Shown here: piece by piece, positions 46,918-54,941 of the stretch
Layout of the letters: each line of letters opens with the position of its first letter
How positions within the stretch are numbered: position 1 is the first letter of the stretch
Assembly (NCBI GenBank): GCA_045807725.1
Contig: JBJMGV010000018.1
Location: forward strand, 20,937 to 84,936
Length of the DNA: 64,000 nucleotides
Direction of reading: 5' to 3'
DNA from: DATENM01 sp045807725
GTDB lineage: Bacteria; Acidobacteriota; Blastocatellia; UBA7656
The notes under the pieces: generated by a model
Told to the model about the DNA's origin: nothing
Database searches by the model: none
Seen by the model: only the letters and a program-made list of their open reading frames with translations
Made by a program: the position numbers and the translations under genes

Positions 46918-48065
46918 AAGTCCTGCACGTCACTCCCTCATTTTATCCCGCTCACGTCTATGGTGGACCGACACGTTCGGTTTACGAATTATGTTGCGGC
47001 TTGAGGCGCGCTGGTTGTGAGGTGCGCGTTTTGACGACAGATGCCAATGGCCCCGATGCCGTTCTGAATGTAGATACAGAACGCGAGATTGAACTCTCCG
47101 GGTTCGGCGTCCGTTACTGTCACCGCATCAAGGATGTCTCGGTTTCGCCCCAGTTCCTGCGAGTGATGCCGGAGTATGTTCGCTGGGCAGATGTCGTGCA
47201 TCTCACGGCGGTCTATTCGTTCCCCGTTATTCCCGCGCTGTTGCTTTGCCGGATGCTCGGCAAGCCTGTGGTGTGGTCTCCGCGCGGCATGCTGCAACGA
47301 TGGGAAGGCACCACGCGCCCGGCAATCAAGACGGTTTGGGAATGGATATGTCAGAAGGTCGCCCCGCACCGGCTGATTCTGCATGTCACTTCGGAAGAAG
47401 AAGGGCAAGAAAGCCTTGAGAGATTGCCGGGCGTTGATCTGGCGGTCATTCCCAACGGCATCGAGGTGGCGGATAAAATCGCTGCGGTCAATGGCCATAA
47501 ACGACTACGGCTACTTTTCATAGGCCGGCTGCACCCGAAGAAGGGAATCGAGAATTTACTCGCGGCATATCAACGACTGAACGGCGGCCTAGCTGTTCCG
47601 GCGTCGCTCACGATTGCAGGAGCGGGCGACCCGCAGTATGCAGATCAGCTAAAAGAATGTATCAAGCAGCTAGGGCTGTCCGAACAGGTTCAAATGCTGG
47701 GAGCGGTTTTAGGAAGCGAGAAAGAGAATGCGTTTATGAATGCTGACGTGGTGGTCGTCCCCTCGCACACAGAGAACTTTGCGATGGTCGTTGCCGAGGC
47801 GTTGGCCTATGGGATTCCGGTAATCGCCAGCACCCGGACTCCCTGGAAGCGGCTTACCGAGATGGGATGTGGCTTGTGGGTAGACAATCGCCCTGAGAGT
47901 CTTGCCGAGGCCATCGAAAAGATCAGCCGCATGCCTTTGCGAGAGATGGGACTCAAAGGCCGCGAATGGATGCAGAAAGAATTTGCTAATGATGTCATCG
48001 CAAGAAAGATGGCGTCAGTGTACGAGTCGTTGACTAAAGTGACTTCTCCAACCTCAACGTCATGA
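46914..48065 (+). CDS. Family 4 glycosyltransferase
   Basis: 383 aa GT-B enzyme. VLHVTPSFYPAHVYGGPTRS is a classical GT4 N-terminal motif; the donor domain has LLFIGRLHPKKGIENLLAAY and VVPSHTENFAMVVAEALAYG with the EX7E motif. VWSPRGMLQRW in the middle suggests the WcaI/RfaB-like subgroup. It is GTGA-coupled to asnB and ATGA-coupled to the Alg14-like gene, so four genes in a row (asnB to the Alg13-like gene) are likely translated in concert. Confidence 0.92.
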   Translation: MKVLHVTPSFYPAHVYGGPTRSVYELCCGLRRAGCEVRVLTTDANGPDAVLNVDTEREIELSGFGVRYCHRIKDVSVSPQFLRVMPEYVRWADVVHLTAVYSFPVIPALLLCRMLGKPVVWSPRGMLQRWEGTTRPAIKTVWEWICQKVAPHRLILHVTSEEEGQESLERLPGVDLAVIPNGIEVADKIAAVNGHKRLRLLFIGRLHPKKGIENLLAAYQRLNGGLAVPASLTIAGAGDPQYADQLKECIKQLGLSEQVQMLGAVLGSEKENAFMNADVVVVPSHTENFAMVVAEALAYGIPVIASTRTPWKRLTEMGCGLWVDNRPESLAEAIEKISRMPLREMGLKGREWMQKEFANDVIARKMASVYESLTKVTSPTSTS

Positions 48066-48502
48066 AAGTCTGTCTCGTCTCTTCCTGTGGAGGACACTTA
48101 ACAGAACTCCGTGCGATGAAAGCTGCCTATGACCAGCACGAGTATTTCTATGTGCTGAATGATCATTTGGACTTGCCTGAAGAGATGAAAGGCAAAACGT
48201 ATTTCATCCGGCATTCTGAGCGCGACTGGCTCTTTGTTGTGAACCTATGGGAAGCCTGCAAGATCATTCGCAAAGAGCGCCCTGACTTGATTCTCAGCAC
48301 AGGCGCGGGGCCTGCCGTCCCCTTCGCGCTGGTTGGCAAGCTGTTTCGCATTCCGAATATCTTTGTAGAAATCTCTGCTCAAGTCACCGAGCCATCCTTG
48401 ACCGGGCGCATTATGTATCGTCTGGCCGACCGCTTCTTCTACCAGTGGAAATCGCTTGAGCCGCATTTTCCGAAGGCCACCTACGGAGGCCCACTGCTTT
48501 GA
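48062..48502 (+). CDS. Alg14/PssD-like membrane-anchoring subunit of a split GT28-type glycosyltransferase
   Basis: 146 aa. VCLVSSCGGHLTELRAM is the typical start; later LILSTGAGPAVPFALVGKLF and IFVEISAQVTEPSLTGR match Alg14/PssD/CpsF. Alone it does not catalyse; it supplies the acceptor half and recruits the catalytic partner encoded next. It overlaps the previous gene by ATGA and the next by TTGA. In rhizobia PssD-PssE transfers glucuronate; in streptococci CpsF-CpsG transfers galactose. Confidence 0.92.
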   Translation: MKVCLVSSCGGHLTELRAMKAAYDQHEYFYVLNDHLDLPEEMKGKTYFIRHSERDWLFVVNLWEACKIIRKERPDLILSTGAGPAVPFALVGKLFRIPNIFVEISAQVTEPSLTGRIMYRLADRFFYQWKSLEPHFPKATYGGPLL

Positions 48503-48993
48503 TCTTCGTCACTGTCGGCAATGCGACGCAGCAATTCCCGCGCTTGTTAAAAGCGGTGGATGACCTTTCGGCTAGCGGCTTTTTTGAGACGGAGACGGTC
48601 ATTGTGCAAACCGGCAATAATACGGATATTCGGTTGGCCCATTGCCAGCAGCAAGCCTTTCTCGCTATGGAAGAGTTTGAACAGCACATGCACAACGCCG
48701 GACTTATTATTTGTCACGGCGGCTGCGGCACACTGCTTCATGCCGCAAGGTCGGGCAAAACGCCGGTCGTCATGCCGCGCCGTAAGATATACGGCGAGCA
48801 CGTCAACGATCATCAATTGCAATTGGTGAACGAACTGGCTTCGCAGGGCCGGGTCGTGCCGGCTTACGAACCGGCGGACCTCACCGGCGCGATACTGGAA
48901 GCCAAGAGACGCAACACGCATTCTGCCCCTTCGCACCCATCGCCAATGATTGAACTGGTCGCGCAGGCCATCACCGAGTTGTTGCGGCAGTAG
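48499..48993 (+). CDS. Alg13/PssE-like catalytic subunit of a split GT28-type glycosyltransferase
   Basis: 164 aa. IFVTVGNATQQFPRLLKAVD start and the UDP-sugar-binding motif ICHGGCGTLLHAARSGKTPVVMPR match Alg13/PssE/CpsG, followed by HVNDHQLQL. A TTG start at 48499, inside the preceding stop (TTGA), with GGAGG 9 nt upstream fixes the N-terminus. With the Alg14-like protein it forms one enzyme, usually adding the second sugar to an undecaprenyl-linked sugar; here the first would come from the WecA-like protein at 54942. Confidence 0.92.
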   Translation: MIFVTVGNATQQFPRLLKAVDDLSASGFFETETVIVQTGNNTDIRLAHCQQQAFLAMEEFEQHMHNAGLIICHGGCGTLLHAARSGKTPVVMPRRKIYGEHVNDHQLQLVNELASQGRVVPAYEPADLTGAILEAKRRNTHSAPSHPSPMIELVAQAITELLRQ

Positions 48994-49103
48994 ATAGCTC
49001 GCGCCGTGAGTAAACCTCCGCGCTCAACCGGCAGCACATTCGCGCTCACTGGTCGCTCCCCCAAAAAGCAGAGTCATAAAAGGATCACAAGGGAATCCAT
49101 TTC

Positions 49104-50891
49104 ATGATTATTCTCGGAATCAATGCTTACCATGGCGACGCGGCAGCCGCCATCATTCGTGATGGCCGACTGATTGCTGCCGCCGAAGAGGAACGTTTCA
49201 ACCGGCGCAAGCACTGTGCTGGCTTTCCGACGGAATCCATTCGCTATTGTCTGCAAGCCGCCGGCGTCGATATCAGTGATGTAGATCATATTGGCATTTC
49301 GCGCGATCCGTCGGCGCACCTGCACAAGAAAGTTTTGTTTGCCGCTACGCGCGCTGCCAAGAGCCTGACTTCGTTCGACCGCCCGAAAGCGCCCGGTGGC
49401 GCGGCAAAATCACGCGGCATCTTTGACGCTGTCGCCGAGCGGCTGGCCAATACCGCGAAAGTCCGCGACCTGCGCGATGAGATTGCTAAACAGCTTGGCG
49501 TTGCCAAGACTACCGTACGCGCCGAGTTTCATAACATCGAGCACCACCGCGCTCACCTCGCCAGTTCGTTTTACGTCTCGCCTTTTGAGAGGGCTGCGCT
49601 GCTCTCAATTGACGGCTTTGGCGATTTCATATCGACAATGTGGGGCGTCGGCGATGGCAACTCGATTGACGTTCTGGGCCAGGTCGAATACCCGCATTCG
49701 ACCGGCATTGTCTATACGGCGACGACGCAGTTCCTGGGCTTCCCGCACTACGGAGACGAAGGCAAAGTCATGGGACTTGCGCCTTATGGCAGGCCGCGTT
49801 ATATGGAGGAGTTCCGCGACATCATCCGCACGGAAGAAGGCGGACGCTTCAAGCTGAACCTCGACTACTTCCGCCACCACGCCGAAGGTGTCGATATGAG
49901 TTGGGACGAAGGATCGCCTGTAATTGGGCGCATCTTCTCGGATGAATACGCGAAGCTGTTCGGGCCACCGCGCGAGGCGGGCACGGCGCTTACCGAGCGC
50001 GAGCAGGACATTGCCGCCAGCTTACAACTGCGCCTAGAAGAAGTCGGCTTTCACCTTCTCAATCACCTGCATGAAGCGACGGGGCTGACTGACTTGGGAC
50101 TGTCAGGCGGCGTCGCTTACAACTCAGTGATGAACGGCAAGATTTTGTTGAACACGCCGTTTCGTCGCGTCTTCGTGCAGCCTGCTGCCGGGGACAGCGG
50201 CACGGCCATCGGCGTCTGCTACCAGATTCACAATGGCAAGCTCAACGGCTCACGCGCGGAAGTGATGGAGGGCGCGTACACCGGCCCTGAGTTCAGCGAC
50301 GAAGAGATCCGCGCCGAGCTTGCGCGCGCGGGGTTAGAGTACGAAAGCTATAGCGACCGCGAAGTCACGCGCCGCGCGGCTCAAGACATTGCCGACGGTG
50401 CGGTGATAGGATGGTTTCAAGGCCGTATGGAGTTTGGGCCGCGCGCTCTTGGCAATCGCTCCATCGTTGTTGACCCGCGCCGCGCGGACATGAAAGACAT
50501 ACTCAACGAGCGCATTAAGAAGCGCGAGCCATTCCGTCCGTTCGCTCCGTCCATCCTCGAAGAATGTGTCGGCGATTACTTCGAGCAGACGCACCCGGCT
50601 CCGACAATGTTGATGGTTTATCAGATCAAGCCGGAACGCCGCGCCGAGATTCCTGCGGTCACTCACGTTGATGGGTCGGGACGTTTGCAGACCGTCTCGC
50701 GTGCAGGGAATCCGCGATACTATCAACTCATATCTGACTTCAATGAACTGACGGGCGTGCCGGTGGTGCTCAACACGTCATTCAACGAAAATGAGCCGGT
50801 CGTCTGCACACCGCGTCACGCCATCGATTGCTTCTTGAAGACACGAATGGATGTGCTCTATCTCGGCAATCACGCCGTCCGCCGCACGTAA
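49104..50891 (+). CDS. O-carbamoyltransferase, NodU/CmcH (TobZ) family
   Basis: 595 aa. The N-terminal ASKHA-fold domain (about 1-370) begins ILGINAYHGDAAAAIIRDG with AAAEEERFNRRKH, then IEHHRAHLASSF (metal-binding His), SIDGFGDF and DEGKVMGLAPYG. The C-terminal YrdC-like carbamoyltransferase part has GWFQGRMEFGPRALGNRSI and VVLNTSFNENEPVV. These enzymes make carbamoyl-adenylate from carbamoyl phosphate and ATP and transfer it to a sugar hydroxyl. AAGGGA lies about 9 nt before ATG at 49104. A carbamoyl cap on the glycan is a reasonable inference. The 110-bp gap before it holds nothing I can name. Confidence 0.93.
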   Translation: MIILGINAYHGDAAAAIIRDGRLIAAAEEERFNRRKHCAGFPTESIRYCLQAAGVDISDVDHIGISRDPSAHLHKKVLFAATRAAKSLTSFDRPKAPGGAAKSRGIFDAVAERLANTAKVRDLRDEIAKQLGVAKTTVRAEFHNIEHHRAHLASSFYVSPFERAALLSIDGFGDFISTMWGVGDGNSIDVLGQVEYPHSTGIVYTATTQFLGFPHYGDEGKVMGLAPYGRPRYMEEFRDIIRTEEGGRFKLNLDYFRHHAEGVDMSWDEGSPVIGRIFSDEYAKLFGPPREAGTALTEREQDIAASLQLRLEEVGFHLLNHLHEATGLTDLGLSGGVAYNSVMNGKILLNTPFRRVFVQPAAGDSGTAIGVCYQIHNGKLNGSRAEVMEGAYTGPEFSDEEIRAELARAGLEYESYSDREVTRRAAQDIADGAVIGWFQGRMEFGPRALGNRSIVVDPRRADMKDILNERIKKREPFRPFAPSILEECVGDYFEQTHPAPTMLMVYQIKPERRAEIPAVTHVDGSGRLQTVSRAGNPRYYQLISDFNELTGVPVVLNTSFNENEPVVCTPRHAIDCFLKTRMDVLYLGNHAVRRT

Positions 50892-50925
50892 TTGTCACCC
50901 GCCCCAAAGCTCGGTTCAAACCATC

Positions 50926-51969
50926 ATGACTAAACGCGCACTGATCACCGGCATCACGGGCCAGGACGGCTCGTACCTGACCGAGTTGTTGCTCGAAAAA
51001 GGCTACGAAGTTTATGGCATCATTCGGCGGTCTTCGTCCTTCAACACCGACCGCATCGATCACCTCTACGAAGACCCGCACGAGTCGCGCACGCGCTTGC
51101 GTCTGGTCTACGGTGATCTGAACGATTCCAGCTCGCTCAACACCATTTTGCGGCAGGTGCGGCCCGACGAGATTTATAACCTCGGCGCGATGTCGCACGT
51201 GCGCGTCAGCTTTGATGTGCCCGAATACACCGCCGAGATCACGGGCCTCGGAACCGTCCGCTTGCTCGAAGCCATCCGTGAGGCAGGCATTCAGCCGAAG
51301 TTCTATCAGGCGTCATCATCCGAGCTTTATGGCAAAGTCCGCGAAGTGCCGCAGAACGAGTTGACGCCATTTCATCCGCGCTCGCCGTATGGCTGTGCTA
51401 AGGCTTATGCGTACTACATCACAGTGAACTACCGCGAGTCGTATGGCCTGTTCGCCTGCAACGGCCTGCTCTTTAATCACGAATCGCCGCGACGCGGGGA
51501 GACCTTCGTGACGCGCAAGATCACTCGCGCGGCGACGCGCATTAAGATGGGCCTTCAACAGAAACTCTATCTTGGCAATCTCGACGCGCGCCGCGACTGG
51601 GGCTACGCCGGCGATTATGTGCAGGCTATGTACCTGATGATGCAGACCACAGAGCCGGACGATTACGTCATTGCCACTGGCGAGACGCATTCGATCCGTG
51701 AGTTCCTCGACGAGACGTTTGGTCTGCTCGACCTTGACTGGACGCCTTACGTGGAAATTGACCCGCGTTATTATCGCCCCGCCGAAGTTGACCTGTTGCT
51801 CGGCGACGCCAGCAAGGCGCGCGAGCGTTTGGGGTGGGAGCCGCACGTGACCTTCAAAGAGTTGGTCAAGCTTATGGTCGAAGCTGATCTGAAAATCGCC
51901 GGGCGCGAACGAATGATCGCCGAGCAAGAAGGGCGCGAGCTGAACGCCAAGCGTTGGGGCGCGGTCTAA
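50926..51969 (+). CDS. gmd: GDP-mannose 4,6-dehydratase
   Basis: 347 aa extended SDR enzyme turning GDP-mannose into GDP-4-keto-6-deoxymannose. NADP motif GITGQDGSY (9-17), the conserved RRSSSFNTDRIDHLY segment, SSSELYGK and the catalytic SPYGCAKAYAY region (about 153-163), then LFNHESPRRGETFV. Normal length. ATG at 50926 gives the standard N-terminus; the frame is open back to 50851 inside the carbamoyltransferase gene. The fucose synthase follows 6 bp later, making a GDP-L-fucose module. Confidence 0.96.
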   Translation: MTKRALITGITGQDGSYLTELLLEKGYEVYGIIRRSSSFNTDRIDHLYEDPHESRTRLRLVYGDLNDSSSLNTILRQVRPDEIYNLGAMSHVRVSFDVPEYTAEITGLGTVRLLEAIREAGIQPKFYQASSSELYGKVREVPQNELTPFHPRSPYGCAKAYAYYITVNYRESYGLFACNGLLFNHESPRRGETFVTRKITRAATRIKMGLQQKLYLGNLDARRDWGYAGDYVQAMYLMMQTTEPDDYVIATGETHSIREFLDETFGLLDLDWTPYVEIDPRYYRPAEVDLLLGDASKARERLGWEPHVTFKELVKLMVEADLKIAGRERMIAEQEGRELNAKRWGAV

Positions 51970-51975
51970 GCCGAC

Positions 51976-52965
51976 ATGCAAAGCTGGCTTGCTGAGAAAC
52001 GAATCGCGGTGACGGGCGGCGGCGGGTTCCTGGGGAGTCGCGTCGTCGCGCGCCTTGAAGCGGCTGGATGCAGAGACATCTTTATCGTCCGCCGCAACGA
52101 TTATGACCTTGTGCGCGGCGAGGATATCGAGCGATTTTACCTCGACGCGAAACCTGAGATCGTCATTCACCTGGCGGCGGTCGTCGGCGGCATCGGCGCG
52201 AACCGCGAAAATCCTGGCCGCTTCTTCTATGAGAACATGATGATGGGCGTGCAACTGATCGAAGGCGCGCGACTGCATCACGTTGAAAAATTCGTTCAGG
52301 TCGGCACGATTTGCGCTTACCCGAAATTCACGCCGGTTCCATTTAAGGAAGACGATCTCTGGAACGGCTACCCTGAAGAAACCAACGCGCCGTATGGTAT
52401 CGCCAAGAAAGCTTTGCTCGTCCAGTTGCAGGCTTACCGCGAGCAGTATGGCTTGAACGGAGTTTATCTATTGCCGGTGAATTTGTATGGCCCCGGCGAT
52501 AACTTTGACCCGGCGGCCTCGCACGTCATCCCGGCATTGATTAAGAAGTGTGTCGAAGCGGTTGAGCGCGGCGACAACGTAATAGAGGTCTGGGGGACAG
52601 GGACGCCTACACGTGAATTCCTTTATGTGGACGACGCGGCGGAAGGCATCGTGCTTGCGACCGAGCGCTACACTGGCGCAGAGCCGGTGAATCTTGGCTC
52701 GGGTCGTGAGATCAGCATTCGTGATCTTGTTCACCTGATCGCGCGCGAGACCGACTTTACCGGCGACATCATTTGGGATGCAACAAAGCCTGATGGTCAG
52801 CCGCGCCGCGCTCTTAACATCAGCCGCGCCGCCGAAGCTTTCGGCTTTCGCGCCCGCACCGATTTCATCGAAGGGCTGCGCAAGACGATTGCCTGGTATC
52901 GTGAAAATGGCTTGAGGTCATCGCTTCGCCTCAACCAGAACTCAACCTGCTTGCCACAAAACTGA
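51976..52965 (+). CDS. fcl: GDP-L-fucose synthase (3,5-epimerase/4-reductase)
   Basis: 329 aa. Rossmann motif VTGGGGFLGSRV (about 13-24), HLAAVVGGIGANRENPG, the characteristic VQVGTICAYPK and the catalytic APYGIAKKALL (about 137-147) with LPVNLYGPGDNFDP. Converts the Gmd product to GDP-L-fucose with NADPH. ATG at 51976, 6 bp after gmd, shows a two-gene unit, so the exported glycan probably contains L-fucose or a derivative. The next glycosyltransferase, 10 bp downstream, could be the fucosyltransferase, though this is only an inference from position. Confidence 0.96.
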   Translation: MQSWLAEKRIAVTGGGGFLGSRVVARLEAAGCRDIFIVRRNDYDLVRGEDIERFYLDAKPEIVIHLAAVVGGIGANRENPGRFFYENMMMGVQLIEGARLHHVEKFVQVGTICAYPKFTPVPFKEDDLWNGYPEETNAPYGIAKKALLVQLQAYREQYGLNGVYLLPVNLYGPGDNFDPAASHVIPALIKKCVEAVERGDNVIEVWGTGTPTREFLYVDDAAEGIVLATERYTGAEPVNLGSGREISIRDLVHLIARETDFTGDIIWDATKPDGQPRRALNISRAAEAFGFRARTDFIEGLRKTIAWYRENGLRSSLRLNQNSTCLPQN

Positions 52966-52975
52966 GTCCTGAAAC

Positions 52976-54244
52976 GTGCACATCGTCATCCTTAACCAGT
53001 TCTTCTACCCTGACCATTCAGCGACGAGCCAGTTGATGACCGATCTGGCCGAGAGCCTGGTGGAGAAGGGAATCAGTGTGACCGCCATTGCCGGACGCGG
53101 GCGCTATGACGGCAGCGAAAAACTCCCGTCAAGTGAAGTCTATCGTGGAGTCAGAATCGAGCGGGCTTGGGCGAGCGGCTTCGGCAAGCGAACCATCGCG
53201 GGCCGGCTGGCTGATTATCTCTCATTTTACATCGGCGCGACCTGGACGCTGCTTCGCCAGCCTCGCCACGATCTCGTGATGGCGCTAACCACGCCGCCCT
53301 TGATCGGACTGGTGGCCCTGCTCGTCGCCCGATTAAAAAGGATGCGAATGGTGGCGCTGGTGCAGGATATTTACCCTGACATTGCTGTAGCGTTAGGCAC
53401 CCTTCGTGCGGATACTTTGCTGACCCGTGTGCTCGATTGGCTGAACCGGCTGGTGCTTCGCAAAGCAGATCGGATCATCGTCTTGAGTGAGTGCATGCGC
53501 CGGCGCATCATTGCTAAGCTCGGACCAGAGAGTGAATCGCGGATCGACACCATTCATAATTGGGCGGACGGGAGATTGATTCAGCCGCTCACAAAGGCAG
53601 GAAATCAGTTTCGCATCGAACACGATCTAGGCGATGCCTTCGTCATTATGTTTTCGGGAAACTGGGGACTGGTGAACGACTTTCAAACTGTCCTCGAAGC
53701 TGCGCGGTTGCTGCGCAACCGGCGGGACATTCTCTTCTTGTTCATCGGCGATGGCGGTAGGGCGAATGAACTAAAGCGATTCTGTGATCGCCACGATCTC
53801 ACCAATGTTCGCACGCTGCCTTACCAACCGCGCGAGATGCTGCGCTTTAGTCTCGCAGCGGCAGATGTGTCGCTGATTACACTCGCGCCGGGGCTTGCCG
53901 GGCTGAGTGTGCCGAGCAAGACTTATGGAATCATGGCCGCCGCTCGGCCTATTCTGTTTGTTGGTGACCACACGAGTGAAATCGCTACGATTATTGAAAA
54001 AGGCGAGTGCGGCGCGGTGGTGCGGTCGGGCGAAAGCGAGAGGCTTGCAAGCCTCCTTGACGAATGGTCGAAGGATAAGGCGAAACTAGCCGAGGCGGGA
54101 AGACGTGCGCGACAGCTTTTCAATAAGGACTTTGACCGTCCCCAAGCGGTGAGGGCATATGTGCGCTCGTTCGAGAACTGCCTGTCAGCGTCAAACTCTG
54201 ATAGTTCCCCAACATCGATAGCGACAAGTCAGGCGGCTCCTTGA
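52976..54244 (+). CDS. Family 4 glycosyltransferase (WbuB-like)
   Basis: 422 aa. IVILNQFFYPDHSATSQLMTD is the WbuB/WcaI-like GT4 start; LVALLVARLKRMRMVALVQDIYPD gives the usual hydrophobic, membrane-associated acceptor region. The donor domain is IMFSGNWGLVNDFQTVLEAAR, then VPSKTYGIMAAARPILFVG. WbuB adds N-acetylfucosamine, fitting the adjacent GDP-fucose genes only loosely because the nucleotide differs. The GTG start at 52976 gives a normal N-terminus. The last 25 residues are Ser/Thr-rich and probably disordered. It ends this run of genes before a 697-bp gap. Confidence 0.9.
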   Translation: MHIVILNQFFYPDHSATSQLMTDLAESLVEKGISVTAIAGRGRYDGSEKLPSSEVYRGVRIERAWASGFGKRTIAGRLADYLSFYIGATWTLLRQPRHDLVMALTTPPLIGLVALLVARLKRMRMVALVQDIYPDIAVALGTLRADTLLTRVLDWLNRLVLRKADRIIVLSECMRRRIIAKLGPESESRIDTIHNWADGRLIQPLTKAGNQFRIEHDLGDAFVIMFSGNWGLVNDFQTVLEAARLLRNRRDILFLFIGDGGRANELKRFCDRHDLTNVRTLPYQPREMLRFSLAAADVSLITLAPGLAGLSVPSKTYGIMAAARPILFVGDHTSEIATIIEKGECGAVVRSGESERLASLLDEWSKDKAKLAEAGRRARQLFNKDFDRPQAVRAYVRSFENCLSASNSDSSPTSIATSQAAP

Positions 54245-54941
54245 GCCCGCAGGCCAGGTGTTATCACAATAGCGCCCGGCCCACATAGCATTTGTTCCAA
54301 AGCGAAAAATGGCCGAGGAGGGTCCCTCGTGGTCCATACAGGTAAATGTCGCCCGGCCCATGTTTAACGCAATCGGGCCGCTGTTGAGCCTTTCGGTGGC
54401 TATTCTCCTAGCCGATCTTCCTCCTTATATCGACGGATTTCGCCCGGCCCGCTCGTTTCGGGCAGATTGAAAGGGTCAATGAGATTATCAAAGCCTCGGA
54501 ATTTATCCGAATACTATTTTTCAATATCAGTCGCTTCACAGGAATTAACGCCGGCTGCTCAGGTGTCGTCGCCTGCGAACTCGTAGACATCGGATAGGCG
54601 GCGTGACATCAATAATTTGAGGTTTTCAAAAATTACGGTACCGGCACAACTGTACGATGTTTGGCGTAAGTGGTTAGTATAAAATTCTCTTGTTGTTTTC
54701 ACCTATAACGTGTAAAGTAGGCGCATCTCGGAAAGCCCTCATGGTTTACACGCTCCGTGATAGTAGCCAATGATCGAGTGACTGAAGCCCGCAGCCGTGT
54801 AAATCAAACGAAACGGCAGTTGAAAGCCCTTGCAAATTGGCGAGTGTTGCAGCTCTGGTTTAAGTTGGTAACCATAAACTGATCCCATGCTTCCAGAATA
54901 GCGCAAGTACTGGCTAATCCGGATGACGGAGGTTGCTAGTT
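54245..54941 (+). other. 697-bp A/T-richer non-coding region with short repeats
   Basis: No credible gene on either strand. It holds CGCCCGGCCC three times (54273, 54350, 54441) and the octamer CGTGTAAA twice direct (54709, 54796) with one inverted copy (TTTACACG at 54745). Bases about 54480-54720 are visibly richer in A and T than the surroundings. It separates the glycosyltransferase run from the WecA-like gene and presumably carries its promoter. Confidence 0.6.
54690..54718 (+). promoter_or_regulatory. Weak promoter candidate for the WecA-like gene
   Basis: TTGTTG (54690-54695), 17 nt, TAAAGT (54713-54718). Only 3/6 and 4/6 consensus matches, but it lies in the A/T-richest part of the gap, and its -10 box abuts one of the CGTGTAAA octamers. 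It would leave a leader of about 215 nt. Confidence 0.25.
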
